38,162 bases of DNA from Eshraghiella sp964441705. Its GTDB lineage: Bacteria; Bacillota; Clostridia; Lachnospirales; Lachnospiraceae. Position 1 is the first letter of the stretch, and every line of letters starts with the position of its first letter. The position numbers and the translations under genes are program-made. The notes under the pieces are model-generated. The model made no database searches. It was not told the DNA's origin and was given only the letters and a program-made list of their open reading frames with translations. The stretch lies in the NCBI GenBank assembly GCA_964441705.1, contig CAYTWF010000027.1:1-38162 (forward strand), in the 5' to 3' direction. This document shows positions 8,461-17,417 of this stretch, in pieces.

Positions 8461-9687
8461 TTATGACCTGTAATCTGCATTAATATTAACGTATTCATGG
8501 GTAAGGTCACAGCCATAGGCTGTAGCACTGTATTCTCCCTGCTTGCAGTCACATATTGCCGTTACATGTTCGCAGGTAAGAATCTTTGTAGCAATATCCT
8601 CACTGTAATCTGCTGCCATTCCATCCTTGACAATCTGAAGCTTTCCATTGGTGCTTTCAAACCAGATATCAACTGTATCCGGATTAAATTCTGCTCCTGA
8701 GTACCCCATGGCACACAGAATTCGTCCCCAATTGGCATCATGTCCATAGATGGCTGCTTTGGTAAGGCTTGAGGTTATGACAGACTTGGCAAGTACCTTG
8801 GCATCTGCCTTGCTTACTGCATTAAGAACCTTAACCTCAAAAAGACATGTACAGCCCTCACCATCTCCTGCAATCATTTTGGACAGTTCCTCATTAATAT
8901 AGTAGAGAGCTTCAAAAAAGCTGTTGTAGCTGGCACCCTCACTGGTAATCTCAGTATTGCCTGCCATTCCATTGGCAAGTAAAAGAACGGTATCATTAGT
9001 TGAGGTATCTCCATCAACGGAAATCATGTTAAATGTATCATTGATACTATCGCTTAATGCCTTCTGTAAAAGCTCTTTAGAGATTGCACAATCAGTTGTA
9101 ATAAAGCAAAGCATTGTACACATGTTAGGGTGTATCATTCCTGAGCCTTTGCACATTCCTCCGATAGTTACCTCTGTTCCATCTATATCAACCTTTACTG
9201 CCACCTGCTTAGACCTTGTATCAGTAGTCATTATTGCTTCAGCAGCAAGAGTTCCATGAGCAGCATCATAACCCAGCCCCTTAGGAAGCTCTGAAATTCC
9301 CTTCTTAACAATATCCATTGGAAGCTGCTTGCCAATTACACCTGTAGATGCTACAAGCACCCCCTCCTTACTTATATTAAGCTCTGCCCCCGCAGCCTTG
9401 GCCATCTCTTCACAATATTCATAGCCCTCCATACCTGTACAGGCATTAGCTATTCCACTGTTGACTACTATAGCCTGCGCATAGTCACCCTCATATACTA
9501 CCTTATGGTCCCATTTAACCGGTGCTGCCTTAACCTTATTAGTTGTAAAGGTTCCCGCTGCCTTACATGGCTTGTCTGAGTATACCATTGCCATGTCCTT
9601 CTTAATATTATTCTTAATTCCAGCGTTAAGGCCGTTGGCACTAAAGCCCTTTGCCGCTGTAACTCCACCGCTTATTCCTTTTTCCAT
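8461..9687 (-). CDS. argJ: Bifunctional ornithine acetyltransferase / N-acetylglutamate synthase
   Basis: A 408-residue ArgJ, which recycles the acetyl group from N-acetylornithine to glutamate and in bifunctional forms also makes N-acetylglutamate from acetyl-CoA. The autoproteolytic site is visible as GSGMIHPNMCTML, with nucleophile Thr191. The residue before it is Cys where most homologues have Ala. The C-terminus ends in EYVNINADYRS as in the family. AGGAGT precedes ATG 9687. It is the first gene of the leftward argJBD operon and has a strong promoter in the argJ/argG intergenic region. No argC or argF lies in this window, so those steps must be encoded elsewhere. Confidence 0.96.
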   Translation of the reverse strand: MEKGISGGVTAAKGFSANGLNAGIKNNIKKDMAMVYSDKPCKAAGTFTTNKVKAAPVKWDHKVVYEGDYAQAIVVNSGIANACTGMEGYEYCEEMAKAAGAELNISKEGVLVASTGVIGKQLPMDIVKKGISELPKGLGYDAAHGTLAAEAIMTTDTRSKQVAVKVDIDGTEVTIGGMCKGSGMIHPNMCTMLCFITTDCAISKELLQKALSDSINDTFNMISVDGDTSTNDTVLLLANGMAGNTEITSEGASYNSFFEALYYINEELSKMIAGDGEGCTCLFEVKVLNAVSKADAKVLAKSVITSSLTKAAIYGHDANWGRILCAMGYSGAEFNPDTVDIWFESTNGKLQIVKDGMAADYSEDIATKILTCEHVTAICDCKQGEYSATAYGCDLTHEYVNINADYRS

Positions 9688-9802
9688 ATTGTTTACTCCT
9701 TTGCTTTTGGTTCTGCCAGACCAATTATTTTTATTCTATATCCGCACCGCCCTGTTGTAAAGTATGCAGATGCGTCTATCAGATATATTTTCAAATATTT
9801 TT

Positions 9803-9834
9803 CATAATTATACATTCACTTTGTATAATATGCA
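9803..9834. promoter_or_regulatory. Candidate paired ARG boxes (ArgR operator)
   Basis: Two imperfect ARG-box-like sequences overlap the argJ promoter: TGAATGTATAATTATG on the minus strand (9818-9803), and the near-palindrome TGTATAATATGCA (9822-9834). They are three bases apart. ArgR boxes are AT-rich palindromes around TGAAT...ATTCA and commonly occur in close pairs. The matches are partial and the region is AT-rich, so chance similarity is possible. A weaker site, TGTATTTATGTGCA (9870-9883), lies just upstream of the argG -35. Confidence 0.3.
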
Positions 9835-9835
9835 A
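9807..9835 (-). promoter_or_regulatory. Predicted promoter of argJBD
   Basis: On the minus strand TTGCAT (9835-9830) and a perfect TATAAT (9812-9807) are 17 bases apart, giving a leader of about 110 bases before argJ. The leader shows no obvious riboswitch or attenuator. The candidate ARG boxes overlap this promoter. Confidence 0.6.
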
Positions 9836-9888
9836 TAGGTAATTTTAACTTTTTTATATTTATTTTTCGTGTATTTATGTGCATTTTT

Positions 9889-9916
9889 TTGAAAAAAAGT
9901 ATTTTTTCTCTAAAAT
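9889..9916 (+). promoter_or_regulatory. Predicted promoter of argG
   Basis: TTGAAA (9889-9894) and TAAAAT (9911-9916) are 16 bases apart, 75 bases before the argG start. A weaker alternative, TTGCAT-17-TATATT (9922-9950), lies downstream. Together with the argJ promoter this accounts for the 304-bp intergenic region 9688-9991, where I see no gene. Confidence 0.55.
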
Positions 9917-9991
9917 AGTTATTGCATAAAATAAACAATTGATGTATATTAGTTTTTAGTTTAATAACAATATATCAGGAGGATTAATATA

Positions 9992-11215
9992 ATGAAAGAA
10001 AAAGTTATTCTCGCTTATTCCGGCGGACTTGATACAACAGCTATCATTCCATGGCTTAAGGAAAATTATGATTATGAAGTTGTCTGTGTATGTGCAGACT
10101 GTGGACAGGGCAACGAGCTTGATGGTCTTCAGGAAAGAGCTTCCTCATGCGGAGCTTCCAAGCTGTATATAGAAGACTTAACTGATGAATTCTGTGATGA
10201 TTATATCGTTCCATGTGTTCAGGCACATGCTGTATATGAGAACAAGTACCTTCTTGGCACATCAATGGCAAGACCTGTTATTGCCAAGAGACTTGTTGAA
10301 ATTGCCCGTAAGGAAGGCGCTGTAGCAATCTGTCACGGTGCAACCGGCAAGGGTAATGACCAGATTCGTTTTGAGCTTGCAATCAAAGCACTGGCTCCTG
10401 ACATTAAGATTATTGCTCCATGGAGAGATTCCAAGTGGACACTGCAGTCCCGTGAGGATGAGATTGAATACTGTCATCAGCATGGCATTCATCTTCCATT
10501 TGCAGCAGATACCAGCTACAGCCGTGACCGTAACCTCTGGCATATAAGTCATGAAGGTCTTGAGCTTGAGGACCCTGCTAATGAGCCTAACTATGACCAC
10601 CTTCTTGTACTTGGCAACAGCCCTGAAAAAGCACCTGACCAGGGTGAATATGTAACAATGACCTTTGAAAAGGGAGTTCCAAAGACTGTTAATGGTAAGG
10701 AAATGAAGGTTTCTGATATTATCAGAGAGCTTAACCGACTTGGCGCAAAGCATGGTATTGGAATTATAGATATCGTTGAGAACCGTGTTGTTGGTATGAA
10801 GTCCCGTGGCGTATATGAGACTCCTGGCGGAACTATTCTCTATGAGGCACACCAGCAGCTTGAAGAGCTTATTCTTGACCGTGACACCACTACACTTAAA
10901 ATGGACATGGGCAACAAGTTCGCACAGATAATATATGAAGGCAAATGGTTCACACCTCTTCGTGAGGCTGTTCAGGCATTCGTTGAGAAGACTCAGGAAT
11001 ATGTAACTGGTGAGGTTAAATTCAAGCTTTACAAGGGCAATATTATTAAAGCCGGTACTACTTCCCCATATTCACTTTATAATGAATCCATAGCTTCCTT
11101 TACAACCGGTGACCTTTACGACCACCATGATGCAGATGGCTTTATTAACCTTTTTGGTCTTTCACTTAAGGTTCGTGCCATGAAGCATGCAGAGGTAGAG
11201 AAAAATAATAAATAA
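9992..11215 (+). CDS. argG: Argininosuccinate synthase
   Basis: A 407-residue enzyme that joins citrulline and aspartate using ATP. The N-terminal ATP pyrophosphatase motif is AYSGGLDTT (residues 8-16), and GATGKGNDQIRFELA and DRNLWHISHEGLELEDP are characteristic of the family. An AGGAGG sits eight bases before the ATG. Length is normal. It is transcribed away from argJBD and followed by a clear rho-independent terminator, so it appears to be a single-gene transcript. The next arginine gene, argH, lies 4.3 kb downstream beyond three surface-glycosylation genes. Confidence 0.97.
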   Translation: MKEKVILAYSGGLDTTAIIPWLKENYDYEVVCVCADCGQGNELDGLQERASSCGASKLYIEDLTDEFCDDYIVPCVQAHAVYENKYLLGTSMARPVIAKRLVEIARKEGAVAICHGATGKGNDQIRFELAIKALAPDIKIIAPWRDSKWTLQSREDEIEYCHQHGIHLPFAADTSYSRDRNLWHISHEGLELEDPANEPNYDHLLVLGNSPEKAPDQGEYVTMTFEKGVPKTVNGKEMKVSDIIRELNRLGAKHGIGIIDIVENRVVGMKSRGVYETPGGTILYEAHQQLEELILDRDTTTLKMDMGNKFAQIIYEGKWFTPLREAVQAFVEKTQEYVTGEVKFKLYKGNIIKAGTTSPYSLYNESIASFTTGDLYDHHDADGFINLFGLSLKVRAMKHAEVEKNNK

Positions 11216-11232
11216 CCTGTAATTAATATCTG

Positions 11233-11275
11233 CCCATGGCGGCTGTTTTCTCCCAACCGTCATGGGTATTTTATT
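11233..11275 (+). terminator. Rho-independent terminator after argG
   Basis: CCCATGGCGG (11233-11242) pairs with CCGTCATGGG (11257-11266), a 10-bp stem with one G-T wobble and a 14-base loop, followed by a T-rich tail. It lies about 20 bases after the argG stop and separates argG from the glycosylation cassette and argH. Confidence 0.85.
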
Positions 11276-11365
11276 ATTTATTTCCTATTCCATTTTCTGC
11301 CTGTTTAAGCTATACTATATGAGATTATGGTCTTAACAATTAATGGACAAAGGTGGGTATACCAA

Positions 11366-12340
11366 ATGAAATACGTGGATATTGTAGTGCCCTGTTATAA
11401 CGAGCAGGAAGTGCTTACAGCTTATTACCGCGAAACTGAGAAAATTGTGAGCCGGATAGAGGGCTTTTCTTTTCGCTATATATTTATTAATGACGGAAGC
11501 CAGGATGACACCCTTATTATGCTTAAGGGCATGGCTGCTGAATACTCCAATGTAAAATATATTTCCTTTTCCCGTAATTTTGGAAAGGAATCCGGCATGT
11601 ATGCAGGACTGTCTGCGTCAACAGGTGACTATGTTATTGTTATGGACGCAGACCTTCAGCACCCGCCTGTATTGATTCCACAGATGATTGAAAGTATTAA
11701 TAATGGACATGACTGCTGCGCAGCCTATCGTACTACAAGAAAGGGTGAGCGAAGAATCCGCAGCTTCTTTTCCCGTTCCTTTTACAAATTCAATAACAAG
11801 CTGACCGATACCAAAATGCCATATGGTGCAGTTGATTTTAGAATTATGTCCCGCAAGATGGTAGATTCAATTGTAGCTCTTGGCGAGGTTCAGCGTTTTT
11901 CCAAAGGAATCTTCTGCTGGGTTGGTTATGATACACAGTGGATACCATATGAGAATGTTGAACGAACAATTGGGACAACCAAGTGGAGCTTTAAGGGGCT
12001 TGTCCACTATGCAATGGATGGTATTATATCCTTTTCCACTGTACCGCTGAAAATTCTCATTATTATGGGCTTTATTATTTCAGGAATTGCAATTGTATAT
12101 GCTCTTTTTGTCCTTATCAAAACATTAGTTGTAGGAATTGATGCGCCGGGCTACGCTTCCACTCTTATTATTCTTCTGTTCCTTGGGGGTATTATTGAGA
12201 TGTCAATCGGAGTGGTTGGAGAATATATTTCAAGAATCTATACTGAGGTTAAGCATCGTCCAATATATATAACTAAAGAGACCAACATAACTGATACCAA
12301 GGAGAAAGCAATTGAAGAAGCTGATACAAAAATTAATTAA
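11366..12340 (+). CDS. GT2 polyprenyl-phosphate glycosyltransferase (CsbB/GtrB-like)
   Basis: A 324-residue family 2 glycosyltransferase of the DPM1/GtrB/CsbB type. It has a cytosolic catalytic domain with DIVVPCYNEQ, INDGSQDD and MDADLQHPP, then two C-terminal membrane helices (about 220-250 and 260-290). Such enzymes transfer a sugar from a nucleotide donor to undecaprenyl phosphate. The start ATG 11366 is preceded by AAAGGTGGG; the frame extends 13 codons further upstream, but those residues do not match the family start. A -10-like TATACT (11311-11316) without a good -35 may drive the cassette. With the GtrA and YfhO genes that follow, it forms a three-component surface-glycosylation system. 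The sugar cannot be predicted. Confidence 0.92.
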   Translation: MKYVDIVVPCYNEQEVLTAYYRETEKIVSRIEGFSFRYIFINDGSQDDTLIMLKGMAAEYSNVKYISFSRNFGKESGMYAGLSASTGDYVIVMDADLQHPPVLIPQMIESINNGHDCCAAYRTTRKGERRIRSFFSRSFYKFNNKLTDTKMPYGAVDFRIMSRKMVDSIVALGEVQRFSKGIFCWVGYDTQWIPYENVERTIGTTKWSFKGLVHYAMDGIISFSTVPLKILIIMGFIISGIAIVYALFVLIKTLVVGIDAPGYASTLIILLFLGGIIEMSIGVVGEYISRIYTEVKHRPIYITKETNITDTKEKAIEEADTKIN

Positions 12341-12773
12341 CAAAGAGACAATTACCTATGTAATATTTGGTGTTCTTACCACCGTAGTTAATTATATAAT
12401 ATACTATGTCTTTTATAACTACACCAGTGTTAATTATATCTTATATAATACAATTGCCTGGATTGCGGCTGTTTTATTTGCATTTATAACCAATAAGCTT
12501 TTCGTATTCGAGAGTAAAAGCTGGGTGCTTAGAACAGTTGGACCGGAATTTCTGTCATTTATGGGAGCCAGAGTTCTTTCCCTCCTTTTTGAGAATGGCT
12601 TTCTGCTTCTCACAGTTGACGTATTCCACATGAATAAGCTTATTGCCAAAATAATTGCTGCAGTATTTGTTATTATTTTCAACTACTTTGCAAGCAAATT
12701 CTTTATATTCCGTAAGAAAAAAGAGAATTCATCTGCTGACAATGCAGGAGATAATAACCAGGAGGAAATATGA
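12312..12773 (+). CDS. GtrA/GtcA-family membrane protein (putative lipid-linked sugar flippase)
   Basis: A 153-residue protein with four membrane helices, matching the GtrA family in the start YVIFGVLTTVVNYIIYY, the AFITNKLFVF motif at the end of helix 2 and the repeated FNYFASKFFIF near the end. GtrA/GtcA proteins are thought to move undecaprenyl-phosphate sugars across the membrane. The start is TTG at 12312 with GGAG seven bases upstream, overlapping the glycosyltransferase by 29 bases. Its stop overlaps the next start (ATGA). The tight overlaps indicate one functional unit. The C-terminal 20 residues are polar and poorly conserved. Confidence 0.88.
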   Translation: MKKLIQKLINKETITYVIFGVLTTVVNYIIYYVFYNYTSVNYILYNTIAWIAAVLFAFITNKLFVFESKSWVLRTVGPEFLSFMGARVLSLLFENGFLLLTVDVFHMNKLIAKIIAAVFVIIFNYFASKFFIFRKKKENSSADNAGDNNQEEI

Positions 12774-15469
12774 CTAAACAGCCGGAAGATTTAAAACCTG
12801 AAAATGCTGACCAGATGCCTGTACAGCCAACGGAGACTTTAAAGCCTAATGAAGCTGTAAAATCCAGTGAAGCCGTGGAGCGTATAAGCCCTATGGAGCA
12901 CGCCAACTCTGCCCTTTACGACCTGGCCAATGGCAAAGCAGTGTACATTATGTCCTTTCTTGTACCACTTGTAATTATGATTGCAATATTTATGATAAGA
13001 GAGATTTTTCCATTTGGAGAGAACTGCTACCTAAGAAGCGATATGTACCACCAGTACTGTCCGTTCTTTTCTGAATTATGGAACAAAATACGAACCGGAG
13101 GGAATCTGACCTACAGCTGGAATATTGGTATGGGCTCCAATTTCCTTGCCATATACGGCTATTACCTTTCAAGCCCTACTAACTGGTTCATAGCGCTTTT
13201 CCCTCAGAAATACATGATTGAGATAATGAATGCAATAATTCTTTTAAAGCTTGCAGCTTCCAGCTTTACCTGCACCTATTATCTGTGTAAGCACAATAAC
13301 AAAAGACATATATCAGCAGCAATCTTCGGATTGTTCTATGCGCTGTCTGCCTATATTGCTGCCTACAGCTGGAATCTCATGTGGCTTGACTGCGTGCTTC
13401 TCCTTCCACTGGTTGTTCTTGGTCTTGAGTGGCTTGTTAAAGAAGGCAAGGGACTTTTATATGCGATTACCCTGGGCTTTACAATATTATCCAATTACTA
13501 CATTGCAATTATGGTATGTCTGTCAATGGTAATTTATTTTATCGTGCTTACGGTTTCAAGACCTGTACCTGAACGTAAGAATGAATATTTCCGTTCAACC
13601 TTCAGATTTATTGGATATTCATTGATTGCCGGCGGTATTGCAGCGATTGTACTGCTTCCGGAAATGTTTGCTCTGGAATATACAGCCTCCAGCAACATAT
13701 CCTTCCCAGACACACTGAGCAGATATTTTTCATTTATTACAATTATCAAGCGTCAGCTTATTAATGTGGATGTCAGCACCGGACTTGACCATATGCCTAA
13801 TATTTACTGCGGCGTGGCTGTATTTATTCTTTTCCCACTATATATAATGTGTAAAAAGATTCCAAAAAGAGAAAAGATTATGAAGGTTCTTGCGCTCTTC
13901 GTTTTCTTTACAGCCTTTAACATGAATATACCTAACTTTATATGGCATGGCTTCCACTACCCTAACTCACTGCCATGCCGTCAGTCCTTTATATATATTT
14001 TCCTGCTGCTGACCATGTGCTATGATGCCTTTGTTAATATTAAAAGCTACAAAAAATCCCAGCTGTCAGCAACGCTTTGGGGTGTACTGCTGTTTTTCAT
14101 ATACCTTGGCAACACCCTTACCGAGGAGGATATAGACTTCCGTTCAATTTACATCAGTGCAATTTTTATTGGAATATATATGCTTGCTGCTTTTGCTTTC
14201 AGGAAAAAGAAGGTTTTCTCCAATGTAATGATAATCGTTCTTTTTGCTGTCGCTATAGTAGAATGTACCATGAATATGGAAAATACAGGCTATTCCACTA
14301 CGGACAGAACCTATTATCTAAGTGATTATGACTCTGTTAAGACTTTAACAGATACGGTTGAGGAATCTGACGATTCCTTCTATAGAATATCCAAAGCATG
14401 GGGCTACCGCTCCAAGAATGATGATGCATGGCATAATTTTAAGGGTGAATCAGTATTCTCCTCTACTGCATATGCATCTCTGACCCAGCTGTATGGCTAT
14501 CTGGGACTGGAGCACTCCACCAACGCCTATGCCATTAATGGAGCAACACCATTTATCAACTCATTATTTGATGTAAAATATCTGCTGAGCAACAAGGTAC
14601 TTGCAGAGGATGGTTTATACACCTTCGCCGGACAGTCAGGCAATGAATACATTTATGAGAACCAGTATGTTCTGCCACTTGGCTTTATGCTTCCGTCAGA
14701 TTTTAACAATAACTGGCTGTACAACCAGAATTCCAATCCTTTTGCAGTACAGAACGATTTTATAAGCAATGCAACAGGCATTGAAGACACCTTTACACAG
14801 GTGGATTTCATAGATAATGGAACTAATGCAACAATTACTCCTGCTGTTGACCAGCATCTGTATATATATGTTATGAATAAGTCAATTGAGACTATTTCAG
14901 TCAGCATTAATAACGAGACTGAAACCTACCGTGGCATCAATCATGGCCGTATGATTGACCTTGGTTATGTGGCTGCCGGCAGCAATGTATATGTATATGA
15001 CACTGATACTAAGAATCTTGACCTGCAGCTATATGTATATACTATGAATGTTGACAAGTACAAGGAAGCAATGAATATGCTTTCACAGCAGGGACTTGAT
15101 GTTACTGATTATGACGATACCAGCATTAATGGTACTGTTACTGCCACCGAGGATGGATTACTTTTCACCTCTATCCCTTATGATGAGGGCTATACAGTAT
15201 ATGTAGATGATGTGAAGACGGCATACACTAACGTTGGCGGTGCTTTTATAGCCTTCAATCTCAGTGAGGGAACGCATACAATCAGATTAAGCTACTCCCC
15301 TCGTGGATTTAAGGCCGGTATACTTATTACAATACTCTCAGCAATAATCCTTGCAGGACTTATCTATGTCCGTATCAGGTTCAAAAAAGAGCTTACGGAG
15401 CAGGGAACAATAGATACAATAATAACAAGCCATATTAAATCAGGCACAAAAGGAAAGGAAGTAAAATAA
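12770..15469 (+). CDS. YfhO-family GT-C membrane glycosyltransferase
   Basis: An 899-residue protein with a hydrophilic N-terminal tail of about 60 residues, roughly 12 membrane helices (about 60-500) and a large extracytoplasmic C-terminal domain ending in a last helix near residue 865. Family marks are the first-loop acidic motif in NCYLRSDMYHQYCPFF and the SWNIGMGSNFLAIYGYY segment. In Bacillus, CsbB, GtcA and YfhO act together to put N-acetylglucosamine on lipoteichoic acid. By analogy this is the enzyme that moves the lipid-linked sugar onto a wall polymer or protein outside the cell. AGGAGG precedes the ATG. Its stop codon directly abuts the argH start. Confidence 0.9.
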   Translation: MTKQPEDLKPENADQMPVQPTETLKPNEAVKSSEAVERISPMEHANSALYDLANGKAVYIMSFLVPLVIMIAIFMIREIFPFGENCYLRSDMYHQYCPFFSELWNKIRTGGNLTYSWNIGMGSNFLAIYGYYLSSPTNWFIALFPQKYMIEIMNAIILLKLAASSFTCTYYLCKHNNKRHISAAIFGLFYALSAYIAAYSWNLMWLDCVLLLPLVVLGLEWLVKEGKGLLYAITLGFTILSNYYIAIMVCLSMVIYFIVLTVSRPVPERKNEYFRSTFRFIGYSLIAGGIAAIVLLPEMFALEYTASSNISFPDTLSRYFSFITIIKRQLINVDVSTGLDHMPNIYCGVAVFILFPLYIMCKKIPKREKIMKVLALFVFFTAFNMNIPNFIWHGFHYPNSLPCRQSFIYIFLLLTMCYDAFVNIKSYKKSQLSATLWGVLLFFIYLGNTLTEEDIDFRSIYISAIFIGIYMLAAFAFRKKKVFSNVMIIVLFAVAIVECTMNMENTGYSTTDRTYYLSDYDSVKTLTDTVEESDDSFYRISKAWGYRSKNDDAWHNFKGESVFSSTAYASLTQLYGYLGLEHSTNAYAINGATPFINSLFDVKYLLSNKVLAEDGLYTFAGQSGNEYIYENQYVLPLGFMLPSDFNNNWLYNQNSNPFAVQNDFISNATGIEDTFTQVDFIDNGTNATITPAVDQHLYIYVMNKSIETISVSINNETETYRGINHGRMIDLGYVAAGSNVYVYDTDTKNLDLQLYVYTMNVDKYKEAMNMLSQQGLDVTDYDDTSINGTVTATEDGLLFTSIPYDEGYTVYVDDVKTAYTNVGGAFIAFNLSEGTHTIRLSYSPRGFKAGILITILSAIILAGLIYVRIRFKKELTEQGTIDTIITSHIKSGTKGKEVK

Positions 15470-16843
15470 ATGAAACTCTGGGGCGGACGATTTACCAAAG
15501 AAACTAACGAACTGGTTCAAAATTTTAATGCGTCAATATCCTTTGACCAGAAATTCTACAAGCAGGATATCGAGGGCAGCATTGCCCATGTTAACATGCT
15601 TGCAAAACAGTGCATTGTTACCAACGAGGAACGCTTTGCCATTCTTAACGGACTTGAATCTATTAAATCTGACATTGAAAATGGCAGACTTGAAATAAGC
15701 TCTGAATATGAGGATATTCATTCCTTCGTAGAAGCAACCCTTATTGAAAGAGTTGGTGAGGTAGGCAAAAAGCTTCACACCGGAAGAAGCCGTAATGACC
15801 AGGTAGCTCTTGATATGAAGCTTTATACAAGAGATGAGGTTAAAGAGGTAGACTCTCTTCTCAAGGATTTATTAAATGTAATTTTAAGAATTATGAAGGA
15901 GCATATTGACAGCTATATGCCAGGCTTTACTCATCTTCAGAAAGCTCAGCCTGTCACAATTGCCCACCACTTTGGCGCATATTTTGAAATGTTTCGCCGT
16001 GACAGAAGCCGACTTGCAGATATCTATAAAAGAATGAACTACTGCCCTCTCGGTGCCGGAGCTCTTGCAGGAACCACCTATCCTCTTGACAGGGATTTCA
16101 CTGCACAGTTTCTTCATTTTGACGGAGCAACTCTTAACAGCATGGATTCAGTATCAGACAGGGATTACATCATAGAATTTTTAAGTGCACTTTCTACTAT
16201 TATGATGCACCTAAGCCGTTTTTCAGAGGAGATTATTATCTGGAATACCAATGAATACAAATTCATTGAGCTTGACGACTCCTACAGCACTGGCAGCTCA
16301 ATTATGCCTCAGAAAAAGAATCCTGATATTGCCGAGCTGGTAAGAGGCAAAACAGGACGTGTATATGGAGCTCTTATGTCTATTCTTACAACAATGAAAG
16401 GACTTCCACTTGCATACAACAAGGATATGCAGGAGGACAAGGAGCTGACCTTTGATGCTATTGATACAACCAAGGGCTGTATTGCTCTTTTTACCGGAAT
16501 GATAGACACTATGACTTTTAACCTTGACAGAATGGCAGACAGCGCCACTCATGGCTTTACCAATGCCACTGATGCTGCTGATTACCTTGTTAACCATGGT
16601 ATTCCATTTAGAGACGCCCATGGTATTATTGGTCAGCTGGTGCTTCTGTGTATTGACAGGCAAATTCCTCTTGATGAGCTTCCTCTTGATGAATACCAAC
16701 AGATATGTCCTGTATTTGACCAGGATATATATGAAGCAATAAGTCTTAAAACCTGTGTGGAAAAAAGACTTACCAAGGGCGCACCGGGACATCAGGCAAT
16801 GGTTGAGGAAATCAAAGCCTGTGAGGAATATTTAAACGAATAA
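15470..16843 (+). CDS. argH: Argininosuccinate lyase
   Basis: A 457-residue lyase that splits argininosuccinate into arginine and fumarate, the last step of the pathway. The superfamily signature STGSSIMPQKKNPD is at about residues 273-286, and HTGRSRNDQ and the catalytic His region THLQKAQPVTIAHH are intact. The start codon immediately follows the YfhO stop, with AAAGGAAGGAAG as the binding site, so it is probably co-transcribed and perhaps coupled with the glycosylation genes rather than with argG. It is followed by a strong hairpin. Confidence 0.97.
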   Translation: MKLWGGRFTKETNELVQNFNASISFDQKFYKQDIEGSIAHVNMLAKQCIVTNEERFAILNGLESIKSDIENGRLEISSEYEDIHSFVEATLIERVGEVGKKLHTGRSRNDQVALDMKLYTRDEVKEVDSLLKDLLNVILRIMKEHIDSYMPGFTHLQKAQPVTIAHHFGAYFEMFRRDRSRLADIYKRMNYCPLGAGALAGTTYPLDRDFTAQFLHFDGATLNSMDSVSDRDYIIEFLSALSTIMMHLSRFSEEIIIWNTNEYKFIELDDSYSTGSSIMPQKKNPDIAELVRGKTGRVYGALMSILTTMKGLPLAYNKDMQEDKELTFDAIDTTKGCIALFTGMIDTMTFNLDRMADSATHGFTNATDAADYLVNHGIPFRDAHGIIGQLVLLCIDRQIPLDELPLDEYQQICPVFDQDIYEAISLKTCVEKRLTKGAPGHQAMVEEIKACEEYLNE

Positions 16844-16852
16844 AGGGTATTT

Positions 16853-16886
16853 AAAAAGTCCTGCCGATTTAACGGCAGGACCCTTC
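16853..16886. terminator. Bidirectional rho-independent terminator
   Basis: GTCCTGCCG (16858-16866) and CGGCAGGAC (16873-16881) form a perfect 9-bp GC-rich stem with a six-base loop. On the minus strand it is followed by TTTTT, an ideal terminator for the leftward operon. On the plus strand the tail CCTTCTT is weaker but probably enough to end argH. Confidence 0.88.
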
Positions 16887-16894
16887 TTGTATGC

Positions 16895-17407
16895 TTAATC
16901 AAATATCTTTTTTCTTCTTGGCAGACACTTAATCAGGAATATCAAATCTGCTATTACCGCTATTCCAATAAATACATAGGCAGCTATTTTATCAAAATTA
17001 TATGTAAAAGCTCCACCATCCCCTAATAGCGAATATGACTTAGATACACTCCCTGGGCTTTCCGGGTTAACCTTATATGTATATTCATCCTTATAACCGG
17101 TTCTTAGCGCAACAGTGTACTCCGGGTCTTCGCTCTCGTAATCTCTGGTATCCTTAACCTCATACTCCTGATTCTTATAAATATACCTGAGAATTCTATT
17201 CATCACATATTTATATATGGTTCTGCCATCATCAGTTTTTCTTCCATCACTTTCAAAGCTTACATCATCAATTGTCACATCAACCTCCTGCCAATTCCTG
17301 GTCATTGAGTGAATTGAGGATAATGTCTTATGCATTCCAAGAGAGGAGCCTGCCACTATGATACAGAATACGTTAATAAACACTATTAATATTACTTTAT
17401 TTCTCAT
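16895..17407 (-). CDS. DUF3592-like membrane protein
   Basis: A 170-residue protein with a membrane helix at each end (about 5-24 and 137-160) and a soluble domain between them that begins WQEVDVTIDDV. This matches the general layout of DUF3592 proteins, of unknown function. It is the last gene of the long leftward run, ten bases after the zinc-ribbon gene, and ends just before the terminator. The pairing with the zinc-ribbon membrane protein suggests they act together, but I cannot propose a reaction. Confidence 0.6.
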   Translation of the reverse strand: MRNKVILIVFINVFCIIVAGSSLGMHKTLSSIHSMTRNWQEVDVTIDDVSFESDGRKTDDGRTIYKYVMNRILRYIYKNQEYEVKDTRDYESEDPEYTVALRTGYKDEYTYKVNPESPGSVSKSYSLLGDGGAFTYNFDKIAAYVFIGIAVIADLIFLIKCLPRRKKIFD

Positions 17408-17417
17408 TATTAATTTC

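Noticed and set aside
10262..10852. Long minus-strand frame (about 196 codons) inside argG
   Set aside because: It is antisense to a highly conserved enzyme and has no sensible protein features.
16298..16792. Minus-strand frame of about 164 codons inside argH
   Set aside because: Antisense shadow; argH carries all its family motifs in the other strand.
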